Origin: Caulobacter radicis
GTDB lineage: Bacteria; Pseudomonadota; Alphaproteobacteria; Caulobacterales; Caulobacteraceae
Reading direction: 5' to 3'
DNA: 64,000 nucleotides
NCBI RefSeq assembly: GCF_003094615.1
Contig: NZ_QDKO01000004.1
Coordinates: 32,542 to 96,541 of the forward strand
In this document: piece after piece, positions 43,370 to 56,974 of the stretch
How the letters are laid out: the number at the start of each line of letters is the position of its first letter
Position numbering within the stretch: the stretch's first letter is position 1
Translations under genes and position numbers: made by a program
The notes under the pieces: model-generated
Told to the model about the DNA's origin: nothing
What the model saw: only the letters and a program-made list of their open reading frames with translations
Databases searched by the model: none

Positions 43370-43435
43370 TTACGCGGCGGCGGCCGGGAGGTTGCGGACA
43401 GCCCCTTGGATCGCGCCGTTCGTCAGCCCCGCCAT
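43370..43435 (-). CDS. Possible 21-residue leader ORF before the sensor kinase
   Basis: ATG at 43435 has GGGGGAGC upstream and reads MAGLTNGAIQGAVRNLPAAA-A, stopping 8 bases before the kinase start. The kinase lacks its own Shine-Dalgarno sequence, so this tiny ORF could promote reinitiation. Too short to be sure it is real. Confidence 0.3.
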   Translation of the reverse strand: MAGLTNGAIQGAVRNLPAAAA

Positions 43436-43521
43436 GCCTTGCTCCCCCTGCCCGGATGACGCGACCTTACGCGATGTGTCGACGCTGTCACCCGGTAAGA
43501 AACCGACGTTATTCGCCAGCC

Positions 43522-44799
43522 TCACGCCTCGGTGCGCGTCTTCAGCAGCACCAGGGCCACGAAGCTGATCGCGGCGGCGACCGCCAGATAGATCCCGACC
43601 GGAACCAGCCCGCCCTGCGCCGCCAGGAAGGTGGCGGCCATCGGCGTCAGGCCGCCGCCGATGATGCCGCCGATGTTGAAGGCCATCGAGGCGCCGGTGT
43701 AGCGCACCCGGGCCGGAAACAGCTCGGGCAGCCACGAACCCAGCGGGCCGTAGACGAAGCCCATGGCGAACAGGGCCAGCGACAGGAAGGCGCAGATCAG
43801 GGCCAGCGAGCCCGCGCCCATCATCACCGGCAGCAGCACGCCCGCGCCCACGGTCATGGCGCAGCCGGCCATCAGCACCCGACGCGGCGTCGTGGCGTCC
43901 GACCAGTACCCCGAGGCGACGATGCCGCCGGCCATGAACAGGATGGCGAACAGCTGCACGCCCAGGAACAGCTGGCGGTCGTAGCCCAGGGTCTTGGCCC
44001 CGTAGCCCAGCGCGAAGGCCGTGCTCAGGTAGAACAGCGCAAAGCAGCAGACCACCGCGAAGGTGCCGCCCAGCGTCTCCCTCCAGTGCAGGCGCAGCAG
44101 CTCGGCCAGCGGCACGGCGGGCGGCGGCTCGTGGGCCAGGGCCGCGGCGAAGGCCGGGGTCTCGGTCAGCTTCAGCCGCACCCACAGGCCAAGGCCCACC
44201 AGCACGGCGCTGGCCAGGAACGGCAGGCGCCAGCCCCAGGCCATGAACTGTTCGGGGCTCAGCAGCAGGCCCAGGATCAGGAAAAGGCCGTTGGCGGCGA
44301 TGAAGCCCACCGGCGCGCCCAGTTGCGGGAACATGCCAAAGCGCGCCTTCCAGCCGGGAGGGGCGTTCTCGACGGCCAGCAGCGCCGCCCCGCCCCACTC
44401 GCCGCCCAGGCCGAAGCCCTGGCCGAACCGCAGCACGCACAGCAGCGCCGGCGCCAGCCAGCCGGCCATCTGGTAGGTCGGCAGGAAGGCGATCAGCAGG
44501 GTCGAGCCGCCCATCAGCATCAGCGACGCCACCAGAGTCGACTTGCGGCCGATGCGGTCGCCGAAGTGGCCGAAGGCGATCGCGCCCACCGGCCGGGCGA
44601 AGAACGCCACCGCCAGGCTGGCGTAGGACGCCAGGAGCTGCATCGAGGCCGAGTGCGAGGGGAAGAACAGCGGCCCGAACACCAGCGAGGCGGCGGTGGC
44701 GTAGATGTAGAAGTCGTAGAACTCCACCGCCGTGCCCACCAGGCTGGCCATCAGCACGCGGCGGGAAGAATTGCTGGTCGGTGCGGCGCTGGCGGTCAT
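43522..44799 (-). CDS. MFS transporter, metabolite:proton symporter (MHS) family
   Basis: 425 residues with twelve hydrophobic helices. The conserved MHS motifs are visible: VEFYDFYIYATAASLVFGPLFF in helix 1 (split around residues 17-38), FARPVGAIAFGHFGDRIGRK after helix 2, and GFGLGGEWGGAALL in helix 4. Members (ProP, ShiA, KgtP, citrate transporters) take up small carboxylates, osmolytes or shikimate with protons. Monocistronic as far as visible; the start region holds two TTCGCGCGAA palindromes that may bind a regulator. Confidence 0.88.
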   Translation of the reverse strand: MTASAAPTSNSSRRVLMASLVGTAVEFYDFYIYATAASLVFGPLFFPSHSASMQLLASYASLAVAFFARPVGAIAFGHFGDRIGRKSTLVASLMLMGGSTLLIAFLPTYQMAGWLAPALLCVLRFGQGFGLGGEWGGAALLAVENAPPGWKARFGMFPQLGAPVGFIAANGLFLILGLLLSPEQFMAWGWRLPFLASAVLVGLGLWVRLKLTETPAFAAALAHEPPPAVPLAELLRLHWRETLGGTFAVVCCFALFYLSTAFALGYGAKTLGYDRQLFLGVQLFAILFMAGGIVASGYWSDATTPRRVLMAGCAMTVGAGVLLPVMMGAGSLALICAFLSLALFAMGFVYGPLGSWLPELFPARVRYTGASMAFNIGGIIGGGLTPMAATFLAAQGGLVPVGIYLAVAAAISFVALVLLKTRTEA

Positions 44800-44890
44800 G
44801 GCGTCCTCGGAAACTTGACCACGGCTTGGCTCCGCCCGTCCGCCACGTCAACCATCCGAGAGAAGAAAATCACCCGAGCCAAACAGGAAA

Positions 44891-44923
44891 TTCGCGCGAA
44901 CCAATGCGTTTTCTTCGCGCGAA
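44891..44923. promoter_or_regulatory. Tandem TTCGCGCGAA palindromes upstream of the MFS gene
   Basis: Two perfect 10-bp palindromes at 44891-44900 and 44914-44923, centres 23 bp apart, lie about 92 bases upstream of the MFS start. A CGCGCGAA fragment recurs at 44953-44960. They look like a tandem operator. Confidence 0.45.
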
Positions 44924-44976
44924 CCTCGTTTCAAGGAAGAGGATTGCCCCGCCGCGCGAACAGCGGGGCCGTATCC

Positions 44977-45720
44977 TCAGCGGGCCGAGAACCCGCCGTC
45001 CACAAGGTGGTAGCTGCCGGTGATGAACGAGGCGCGGTCCGACAGCAGGAAGCAGGTCAGGGCCGAAACCTCCTCGGGACGGCCCAGGCGCCCGGCCGGA
45101 TGCAGGCCGATCAGGCCGGCGCGGGCCTCGTCGGTCATCTCCGAATGGATCAGCGGCGTCTCGATGAAGCCGGGGCCGACGGCGTTGATGCGCACGCCCT
45201 GCGGGGCGTACTCGATGGCCGCGGTCTTGGTCATGCCGACCACCGCATGCTTGGACGCGACATAGGCGCCCGAACCGGCCCAGCCGTGCGTGCCAAGGAT
45301 CGAGGCCATGTTGACGATCGAGCCGCCGCCGGCCGCCAGCATGGCCGGGATCTCGTACTTCATCGAATAGAGCACGCTGTTCATGTCGACATCGACCACG
45401 CGCTTCCACTGGTCGAGCGGATAGTCGGCCGTGGGCATGTTGGGACCGCCGATGCCGGCGTTGTTCACCGCCAGGTGCAGGGCGCCGTAGGTGTCGACCG
45501 CGAACTTGACCATGGCTTCCACCTGGGCCGGATCGGCGACGTCCACCTTGAACGCGCTCGCCGAGCCGACCTCCTTCGCCAGCGCCTCGGCTGCGTCGAG
45601 GTTGAAGTCGGCGATCACCACCCTGGCGCCGCCGGCCGCCAGTTCGCGCACCACCGCCTCGCCGATGCCCGAGGCGCCGCCGGTGACCAGGGCGACCTTG
45701 TTCGCGAATTCCGTGCTCAT
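44977..45720 (-). CDS. Short-chain dehydrogenase/reductase
   Basis: 247 residues, classical SDR. Cofactor loop TGGASGIGEAV at 13-23, VDVADPAQVEAM, NNAGIGGPN, catalytic S around 137 and YVASKHA (Tyr and Lys near 151 and 155), then the PGFIETPL segment. The D following the second strand (VVIADFNLD) suggests NAD rather than NADP. Likely oxidises a small alcohol. A GTGGAG ribosome-binding site and a near-palindromic GTGTTACAC lie upstream in 45735-45750. Confidence 0.88.
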   Translation of the reverse strand: MSTEFANKVALVTGGASGIGEAVVRELAAGGARVVIADFNLDAAEALAKEVGSASAFKVDVADPAQVEAMVKFAVDTYGALHLAVNNAGIGGPNMPTADYPLDQWKRVVDVDMNSVLYSMKYEIPAMLAAGGGSIVNMASILGTHGWAGSGAYVASKHAVVGMTKTAAIEYAPQGVRINAVGPGFIETPLIHSEMTDEARAGLIGLHPAGRLGRPEEVSALTCFLLSDRASFITGSYHLVDGGFSAR

Positions 45721-45877
45721 GAGGCTCTACTCCACTTGGTGTTACACTATACGCCCCGTGTCCTATCTGGGACCGCCCGGTCCCCAGCGCCACCACCGCC
45801 ACCGCCCATTTTTCCCCGCGACGCCTTACGTGCGCGTCGCCCTTGCAGGCCCCGCGGCTGACCTCTACCCAACCTTG

Positions 45878-46546
45878 ATGTGCACCGCTTTGACGCCGAC
45901 CAAGGTCGGCTCGCTGGCCGCGGATCTGGCCGCCCTTCTCGACCACGACGGCTATCTCCTGCTGCGCGGCGTCGTGCCCGAGGCCTGGCGCGATCTTCTG
46001 CACGCGGCCTTCGAGGCAGGCGTCGTCGGCGACGAGCAGTGGGCCGCGCCCAAGGCGCCCGGCTGGCGCCACGCCCTCGTCGACCTGAATCCGACCGTCC
46101 GCGAGACCTGCCGCCTGCCGACCCTGCTTTCAGTGGCGGGACACATGCTCGAAGGCCCCTTCTTCCTCGCCCAGGTCGAGGGCCGCGAACCCCTGCCGGA
46201 CGGCGGCCACCAGCCCCTGCATCGAGACGGCGCGGGCCTGCGCGCCGTCTCGGCCATGGTCTTTCTCGACGACTACGGTCCGGCCAACGGCGCAACCCGC
46301 GTGGTTCCCCGTCCGCTCGACCAGGGCGATCCTGACGAGACCCTGTCCCAGACCCTGGCGGGCCAGGCCGGCGACATCCTGGTGTTCGACGCCGACCTGC
46401 TGCACGGCGCCACCCGCAACGTGTCCGGCGCCCGGCGGCGCTCGCTGCTGCTGAACTTCCTGCCCGAACGCGACCGGGCGGCCGAAGACGCCTACCGCGC
46501 GGTCCGCGACGTGCGCATGGACAACGGCGAGGTGTTCACCCCCTAA
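45878..46546 (+). CDS. PhyH-like (phytanoyl-CoA dioxygenase) Fe(II)/2-oxoglutarate oxygenase
   Basis: 222 residues from ATG 45878; a GTG at 45830 would add a Pro/Gly-rich stretch and is less likely. The metal facial triad is H-x-D in QPLHRDGAGLRA and the distal His in DLLHGATRNVS, with an Arg two turns further for 2-oxoglutarate (RRRSLLLNFLP). LLDHDGYLLLRGVVP is the usual PhyH opening. It probably hydroxylates a small molecule in the cytoplasm. Upstream is the divergent SDR; pgsA follows by 70 bases. Confidence 0.82.
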   Translation: MCTALTPTKVGSLAADLAALLDHDGYLLLRGVVPEAWRDLLHAAFEAGVVGDEQWAAPKAPGWRHALVDLNPTVRETCRLPTLLSVAGHMLEGPFFLAQVEGREPLPDGGHQPLHRDGAGLRAVSAMVFLDDYGPANGATRVVPRPLDQGDPDETLSQTLAGQAGDILVFDADLLHGATRNVSGARRRSLLLNFLPERDRAAEDAYRAVRDVRMDNGEVFTP

Positions 46547-46616
46547 GGAAACAGGCTTGGCCGCAACCGCGCATGCGCCATAGCCCTGTGGCGCGCTCAT
46601 GCGTTAGAACGGCGCC

Positions 46617-47234
46617 ATGAAAGCCCTGCCCAACATCCTGACCTCCGCCCGCCTGGTCATCGCTCTCTTCATGTTCGTGGCCCTGGCGGCCGCCGCCGGC
46701 GGCGTGCCGTGGCTCAGCGAGCGCCTGACGGGCGACCAGCAGTTCTCGCTGCAACGCTGGGCGTTCTGGGCCTTCGCCATCGCCGCGATCACCGACTTCT
46801 TCGACGGCTGGCTGGCCCGCAAGCTTGACGCCGTCAGCATCTGGGGCGCGATCCTCGATCCCATCGGCGACAAGATCCTGGTCTGCGGCGCCCTGCTGGG
46901 CCTGATGGCGCTGGGCCCCAATCCGCTGGTCATCCTGCCCGCCGGCCTGATCCTGTTCCGCGAATTCGCCGTCAGCGCCCTGCGCGAGGTCGGCGCCGGC
47001 AAGGGGATCAAGCTGCCCGTCACCCTGCTGGCCAAGTGGAAGACCACCCTGCAGTTGGTGGCCATCGGCGGCGAGCTGATCGTCGTCTCCTGGGGCGCTT
47101 TCAACCTGCCGCAGGACCCGGCGATCATCGAGCCGGTTTCCTGGGCCGTCCACGGCCTGCTCGGCGTCGCCGCCGTCGTCACCCTGATCACCGGCGCCCA
47201 ATACTGGGAAGCCGCCCGCAAGGCGCTGACCTGA
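46617..47234 (+). CDS. pgsA: CDP-diacylglycerol-glycerol-3-phosphate 3-phosphatidyltransferase
   Basis: 205 residues with about five membrane helices. The CDP-alcohol phosphotransferase motif DFFDGWLARKLDAVSIWGAILDPIGDK spans 62-88 in part; all four Asp are present. Starts NILTSARL and the conserved KLPVTLLAKWKTTLQ near 123-137 mark PgsA. It makes phosphatidylglycerolphosphate for phosphatidylglycerol and cardiolipin. No Shine-Dalgarno; GTTAGAAC (46603-46610), a 7/8 match to the Caulobacter -10, lies 7 bases before ATG, so the mRNA may be leaderless. Confidence 0.92.
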   Translation: MKALPNILTSARLVIALFMFVALAAAAGGVPWLSERLTGDQQFSLQRWAFWAFAIAAITDFFDGWLARKLDAVSIWGAILDPIGDKILVCGALLGLMALGPNPLVILPAGLILFREFAVSALREVGAGKGIKLPVTLLAKWKTTLQLVAIGGELIVVSWGAFNLPQDPAIIEPVSWAVHGLLGVAAVVTLITGAQYWEAARKALT

Positions 47235-47305
47235 CCACCGCCCCAAATCCGACACACGCATAGGGCGATCATCGCATTCCCAACACCTGCGACGGGGGCG
47301 GTGCG

Positions 47306-48358
47306 ATGCGTGGCGTGCTGTGGTCGTGCGTTGTGTTCCTGCTGGCGCTCGCGCCCATGACGGCGCTGGCCGAGGGGCGGCTTGTGGATTTCGAGGTCGC
47401 CTCCAGGCGCTTCGACGGCGCCAAGGTCGGGATCTCGCCGATCCGCAAGGTCGTCGCCTACCTGCCCGAGGGCTACGAGGCGGGGTCGCGGCGCTATCCG
47501 GTCGTCTACTTCCTGCCCAACCTGTTCGACGGCCATCGCGCCCTCTTCGACCGCGACGGCGCCAAGGCCGTGCTCGACCGGGCGATCGCCGACGGGACGG
47601 TCCCGCCGCTGATCCTGGTCAGCGCCGACTTCTCCACCCCGGCCGGCAGTTCATTCTATGCGAGTTCGCCGGTGACCGGCGACTGGACGGGCTTCCTCTC
47701 GAAAGACCTCGTGGCCGCCGTCGACGGCCGCTTCCGCACCCTGCCCGCCGCCGACTCGCGCGGCCTGCTGGGCGACCGCATGGGCGGCTATGGCGCGATC
47801 CGCACGGCCATGGTGGCGCCGGGGGTGTTCGGCTCGGTCTACGCCTTGCATCCGGTCGGCACGGGCGTCGGGCTCCAGACCATGAACTCACGCCCGAACT
47901 TCGAGCGGCTGGCCGCGTCCAGATCGCTCGACGATCTGGGCGACGACGGCTTCTCGCGGGTGTTCCTGGGGATGTACCAGGCCTTCCTGCCCAATCCGGA
48001 CAAGGCCCCGCTCTATGCCGACCTGCCCGCCAGCGGCCGGGGCGAGAGCCTGGCCACCGATCCGGTCCTGACGGCCAAACTGCAGAACGCCTTCCTGCTC
48101 GACAGGCTGCTGCCGGCCCACGCCGCCGACCTGAAAAGCCTGCGCGGCCTGATGTTCGACTGGGGCCGCTTCGACGGCAACGCCGACCATGTGGTCGCCA
48201 ACCGCGCCTTCGCGGGCCTCCTGGAAGAGTTCGGCGTGCCCAACGAGGCCGAGGAGTATCGCGGCTGGTGGGGCGAACGCCACTGGACCCAGGCCGGCCG
48301 CGTCGAGGCCCGCGCCCTGCCGTTCTTCGGGCGCACGCTGGCGTTCGAGCCAGGGTGA
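47306..48358 (+). CDS. Secreted esterase-fold protein with Arg replacing the nucleophile Ser
   Basis: 350 residues. A signal peptide ends near residue 22 (LALAPMTALAEG). The alpha/beta-hydrolase of the esterase-D (putative esterase) group is evident: VAYLPEGYEAGSRRYPVVYFLP, then the elbow LLGDRMGGYGAIRTAM. The normal GxSxG is GDRMG here: R158 (codon CGC at 47777-47779) replaces the serine; AGC to CGC is one base change. The C-terminal VPNEAEEYRGWWGERHWT may carry the catalytic His. Either inactive/binding protein or a point mutation. The stop is followed by a repeat element. Confidence 0.75.
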   Translation: MRGVLWSCVVFLLALAPMTALAEGRLVDFEVASRRFDGAKVGISPIRKVVAYLPEGYEAGSRRYPVVYFLPNLFDGHRALFDRDGAKAVLDRAIADGTVPPLILVSADFSTPAGSSFYASSPVTGDWTGFLSKDLVAAVDGRFRTLPAADSRGLLGDRMGGYGAIRTAMVAPGVFGSVYALHPVGTGVGLQTMNSRPNFERLAASRSLDDLGDDGFSRVFLGMYQAFLPNPDKAPLYADLPASGRGESLATDPVLTAKLQNAFLLDRLLPAHAADLKSLRGLMFDWGRFDGNADHVVANRAFAGLLEEFGVPNEAEEYRGWWGERHWTQAGRVEARALPFFGRTLAFEPG

Positions 48359-48364
48359 GCCTTC

Positions 48365-48497
48365 AGGAACCTGCCTATGGGGGCGAGGCGGCCAAGGGCC
48401 GGTGGGGGGCATTTTCAGCTGCCCGCGCGTCCGGAAGTCATCACTTACTTCCCCCACCGATCGCTACGCGATCACCTCCCCCACAGGGGAGGTTCCT
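48365..48497. repeat. Palindromic intergenic repeat, copy 3 (degenerate)
   Basis: AGGAACCTGCCTATGGGGGC at the left is an imperfect mirror of CCTCCCCCACAGGGGAGGTTCC at the right, with inner GATCGCTACGCGATC palindrome. The overall size and plan match copies 1, 2, 4 and 5 but the inner palindrome differs. Confidence 0.65.
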
Positions 48498-48520
48498 TGT
48501 GGAGGCAAAGACGCCGCGCC

Positions 48521-48667
48521 CTATTCGCCCGCGATGATCTCTTCGCCGTCGTCCTCTTCGGACGGGCCGTACATCAGCCACTCGCTGTCGGGCCGGTCTT
48601 CGCCGCCGGCTCGCTCGGCCTGCATCATCAGAGCCAGCCAGCGGGTCCCCGTCATCCGCAACACCAT
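48521..48667 (-). CDS. Small acidic protein, 48 residues, unknown
   Basis: ATG 48667 has a good GGAGG ribosome-binding site. The peptide starts MVLRMTGTRWLALMMQAERA and ends with an acidic run EEDDGEEIIAGE. The hydrophobic start is amphipathic and the tail strongly negative. Codon choice follows the genome (C/G at third positions), supporting coding. It may be missed by length-filtered annotation. No function suggested. Confidence 0.5.
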   Translation of the reverse strand: MVLRMTGTRWLALMMQAERAGGEDRPDSEWLMYGPSEEDDGEEIIAGE

Positions 48668-48754
48668 GATCGCCTCCAGGACTCAAGGTCGTTATTGAGA
48701 GTGACTCGCAATATCGAACCAATCAAGGCGATTTCGACGCTTAAGGCTCCCCTC

Positions 48755-48955
48755 TTAGAAGCGCGCGGTGGCCGCGCGACGCGCCAGCAGCACCCGCTCC
48801 CGACGGCGCGAGGCTTCGCGCTCCAGGTGCGGCGCAACCTCGGCCGCGCGCCGGCGTTCCTCCGGCGTCCCGCTGACGTCGAGGCGGCGCACGTTGCTCA
48901 GCAGTTGCGCCAGCTCCGAGTCCTTCAGGCTCGGAATGCGATCGATCAGCGTCAT
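48755..48955 (-). CDS. Small charged helical protein, 66 residues, unknown
   Basis: From ATG 48955, with GGAGCGAG upstream. TLIDRIPSLKDSELAQLLSNVRRL, then GTPEERRRAAEVAPHLEREASRRRERVLLARR, both highly helical and charged, resembling a coiled coil (no motif known). The upstream region to 49030 is AT-rich and could hold its promoter. Lies next to the cold-shock gene on the opposite strand. Confidence 0.6.
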   Translation of the reverse strand: MTLIDRIPSLKDSELAQLLSNVRRLDVSGTPEERRRAAEVAPHLEREASRRRERVLLARRAATARF

Positions 48956-49236
48956 GGTCTCGCTCCATCCAAATTCAGCGACGTCGATAACCACAACGCT
49001 CAAAGAGCTTCGAAGGTGACGCTTCGCCGCCAAAAAATAAAATATCGATGTTCCGCTTGCTATTCACGCCTCGACCTTCTAGAAGACGATCATCGAATTC
49101 GCTGCCGCTCGATCTGCTATTCCATGCTTCTTTGATGAAGAAGCCTCGGGCCAGCCCTCCGACCTCCAACGAAATTGATCGCTTTCCGGCACGTTGCCGC
49201 GAGGCGCCTTGCACTACGATCTAAAGGACTACCCCA
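48956..49236. other. Shared divergent region upstream of the cold-shock gene
   Basis: A 281-base gap, less GC-rich than its surroundings (AAAAAATAAAATATCG near 49031-49046). It would hold promoters for the 66-residue protein (minus) and for the cold-shock gene (plus), whose mRNA leader could be about 150 bases or longer, as usual for cold-shock messages. AAAGGAC precedes the csp ATG. Confidence 0.45.
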
Positions 49237-49446
49237 ATGGCTATCGGCACCGTGAAATGGTTCAACGGCACCAAGGGCTTCGGCTTCATCCAGCCTGAAG
49301 ACGGCGGCAACGACGTCTTCGTTCACATCTCGGCCGTCGAACGCGCCGGCATGACCTCGCTGAACGAAGGCCAGAAGGTCAGCTACGAGCTCGAGCAAGA
49401 CCGCCGCAGCGGCAAGGTCTCGGCCGGCCAGCTGCAGTCGGCCTAA
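49237..49446 (+). CDS. Cold-shock-domain protein (CspA family)
   Basis: 69 residues. RNA-binding motifs RNP1 (KGFGFIQP) and RNP2 (VFVHIS) are intact; starts [16 protein letters not shown] single-strand RNA/DNA chaperone that prevents mRNA structure at low temperature. Followed by a strong terminator. Which of the paralogues it is (cspA, B, C, D) cannot be told. Confidence 0.93.
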   Translation: MAIGTVKWFNGTKGFGFIQPEDGGNDVFVHISAVERAGMTSLNEGQKVSYELEQDRRSGKVSAGQLQSA

Positions 49447-49473
49447 AAGCCGCGCTGCATAAGCGACCCGCGA

Positions 49474-49502
49474 ACGGGCCGGCCCAGCGCCGGCCCGTTT
49501 TG
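49474..49502 (+). terminator. Rho-independent terminator after the cold-shock gene
   Basis: ACGGGCCGGC (49474-49483) pairs exactly with GCCGGCCCGT (49489-49498), followed by TTTTG. Confidence 0.9.
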
Positions 49503-49597
49503 CGTTTGGGCGTTCGGTTTTGAACGAACGCGCCATTGAGTGGACGCGGGGCGCCGCCACGCCTAGGTTCGCGCCGTTCGAACACCTCCGGCCCCTC

Positions 49598-50794
49598 ATG
49601 CGTCCGATCCGCCTCGCCCTCGCCGCCCTCGCCCTGATGACCCTGGCCGCCTGCGGCTCGGTGTCGCGCGACGCCTTCAAGGCCAGCGACATGGCCGGCC
49701 CGCCGCCGTCGGGCCTGTCGGACATCCGCTTCAACGCCAGCGACAGCGCCGCGGGCATCCGCTTCGCCGACGCCGCCCGCAACCGCGCCCGCCACCAGCA
49801 GACCTTCGACGTCCTGGCCCTCTCCGGCGGCGGCTCCAACGGCGCCTATGGCGCGGGCGTCATCACCGGCTGGACCAAGACCGGCGAGCGGCCCGAGTTC
49901 GACATCGTCACCGGCGTCTCGACCGGCGCCCTGACCGCCCCCTTCGCCTTTCTCGGCCCCACCTGGGACGAGCGCCTGGCCGAGGTCTACACCGGAGAGG
50001 CCGTCGACCGGATCCTGCAACCGCGCGGCCTGGGCGTCCTCTTCCATCCCAGCTTCTACGACAGCCGGGCGCTGAGCGGCCTCGTCGACAAGTACGCCGA
50101 CGCCAACATGATGCAGGCCATCGCCGCCGAGCACGCCCGCGGCCGGCGCCTGCTGATCGCCACCACCAACCTCGACACCGAGGAGACGGTGATCTGGGAC
50201 ATGGGCGCCATCGCCTCCAAGGGCGACGAGGCCTCGCGCGAGCTGTTCCGCGACGTGCTGGTGGCCTCGGCCAGCATTCCCGGCGTCTTCCCGCCCGCCC
50301 TGATCCAGGTCGAGGGCCACGGCCGCCGGCTGTCGGAGATGCACGTCGACGGCGGGGTGACCATCCCGTTCTTCGTCGCGCCGGAGTCTCTGCTGCTGTG
50401 GACCGCCGACCGCGGCACGGCCAAGCCCGGCCGGATCTTCGTCGTCGTCAACGGCCAGGTCGGCGGCGTCTTCGGCTTCACCAAGGGCGGCGCCCTGTCG
50501 ATCGTCGGCCGCTCGTGGCAGACCATGAGCAAGGCCCTGATCCGCACCCACCTGGCCGCCAGCGCCGGCTTCGCCCAGCGCAACGGCGGGCAGCTGTTCT
50601 ACAGCGCCATCCCCGACGCCGCCGAGGCCGACACCTCGGGCCTGGATTTCGCCGCCGACAACCGAAAGGCCCTGTTCCGCATGGGCTACGACCGCGCTGT
50701 CGCCGGCTGGGCCTGGAGCCTCGCCGCCGCCCCCGCCGAGCCTCCGCCAAGTCCCGGGGTCGTCCCCGCGCCGCCGGCCAAGAGCGGACGCTAA
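49598..50794 (+). CDS. Patatin-like phospholipase lipoprotein
   Basis: 398 residues from ATG 49598. Signal peptide with lipobox LAAC (C19). Patatin features: glycine-rich oxyanion loop GGGSNGAYGAG (77-87), nucleophile elbow GVSTG with S108, and the dyad Asp in HVDGGV near 250. The enzyme would hydrolyse phospholipid or other acyl esters at the envelope. The upstream start (49520) would bury the signal. It precedes carB by 146 bases, where a short GC-rich hairpin may end transcription. Confidence 0.88.
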   Translation: MRPIRLALAALALMTLAACGSVSRDAFKASDMAGPPPSGLSDIRFNASDSAAGIRFADAARNRARHQQTFDVLALSGGGSNGAYGAGVITGWTKTGERPEFDIVTGVSTGALTAPFAFLGPTWDERLAEVYTGEAVDRILQPRGLGVLFHPSFYDSRALSGLVDKYADANMMQAIAAEHARGRRLLIATTNLDTEETVIWDMGAIASKGDEASRELFRDVLVASASIPGVFPPALIQVEGHGRRLSEMHVDGGVTIPFFVAPESLLLWTADRGTAKPGRIFVVVNGQVGGVFGFTKGGALSIVGRSWQTMSKALIRTHLAASAGFAQRNGGQLFYSAIPDAAEADTSGLDFAADNRKALFRMGYDRAVAGWAWSLAAAPAEPPPSPGVVPAPPAKSGR

Positions 50795-50940
50795 GCCACA
50801 CCGCTAACAGCGCTTTTCCAGACTCCCCGACTCTGGGGTTGCGCCCGCCTGACTCCGTCTCTAAAGGGGCGGCTTAACCTGCAAGATGGTCGACAGCGGG
50901 CGCGCGGATGTGCGCGACCGTGTCTTTGCGCGAGTTAGCC

Positions 50941-54234
<3,294 letters not shown>

Positions 54235-54262
54235 GGTCAAGGCCCCGTCCTTAAGACGCAAG

Positions 54263-54293
54263 AAGCCGCCCGGAGCGATCCGGGCGGCTTTCT
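54263..54293 (+). terminator. Rho-independent terminator after carB
   Basis: AAGCCGCCCGG (54263-54273) pairs with CCGGGCGGCTT (54280-54290), loop AGCGAT, followed by TCT-rich sequence. Confidence 0.9.
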
Positions 54294-54298
54294 CTTGA

Positions 54299-54428
54299 TC
54301 CTCCCCCTGAAGGGGGAGGTGGCCCGAAGGGGCGGAGGGGGAAGTGTCTGCTGACATCGAGGGCGCTGCTGGCTCACCAACAACTTCCCCCTCAGTCGCT
54401 CCGCGACAGCTCCCCCTTCAGGGGGAGC
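54299..54428. repeat. Palindromic intergenic repeat, copy 4
   Basis: CTCCCCCTGAAGGGGGAG at the start and CTCCCCCTTCAGGGGGAG at the end, with GTCGCTCCGCGAC inside. It follows the carB terminator. Confidence 0.9.
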
Positions 54429-54934
54429 ATCTTGAGGAAGGGCCGAACAGCGCGCGCACAGCCCCAAAACCCAAAGAAACCGCCCTTCCCGGCTGTCGCC
54501 ATCTTGACACAGGCGTCACCCACGGCCATTTGCCGACTCAAGGATTTGCCACGCAGCTGATTTGACATCGATCGGGCCGCCAACGCACAGCGCGCGCCCT
54601 CTTTGAAACAGGATGTCATCCTCGCCGCGCCAGGTCCCAGCGGTCGCCGATCGAAAGATCGACGTTCATGAACGCCGCGCTCGAAGCCGCCGCCCTCCGC
54701 CCTTTTCGCGCGGAGCGTTACCCCGTGGTCTTTCGTGCGTTAGTTCACAGAACGTCGAAAATTTTTTCGCCGATCCTGCTGGACGCTTGGAGCGCCTGCG
54801 CAGCGGGGTCCTGACCCTTGAGGAAGCAGTAGCCGGCCCGAACTCGCGAGGATCCGCGGAAGGCCGGAGACATGTTGAGGCATTTTCGGCCCGCCCCCGC
54901 CACGAAGGGGTCGGCGCCGATTTCGGAGAGCTTG
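54429..54934 (+). promoter_or_regulatory. Upstream region of rpoD, no gene seen
   Basis: Roughly 500 bases without a convincing gene. TTGACA boxes occur at 54504-54509 and 54562-54567 but no matching -10 could be fixed. The stretch GAAAATTTTTTC near 54757-54768 is unusually AT-rich for this genome. A plus-strand ORF at 54613-54987 is judged not coding. Confidence 0.35.
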
Positions 54935-56890
<1,956 letters not shown>

Positions 56891-56914
56891 TCGGCTTCCA
56901 GGCCAGACAAGACG

Positions 56915-56948
56915 AAGGCGGCGCCCGCGAGGACGCCGCCTTTTTCTT
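56915..56948 (+). terminator. Rho-independent terminator after rpoD
   Basis: AAGGCGGCG (56915-56923) pairs with CGCCGCCTT (56934-56942) followed by TTTTCTTT. Confidence 0.88.
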
Positions 56949-56974
56949 TGGAGCCCGCTGAGGAACGGGACGGT

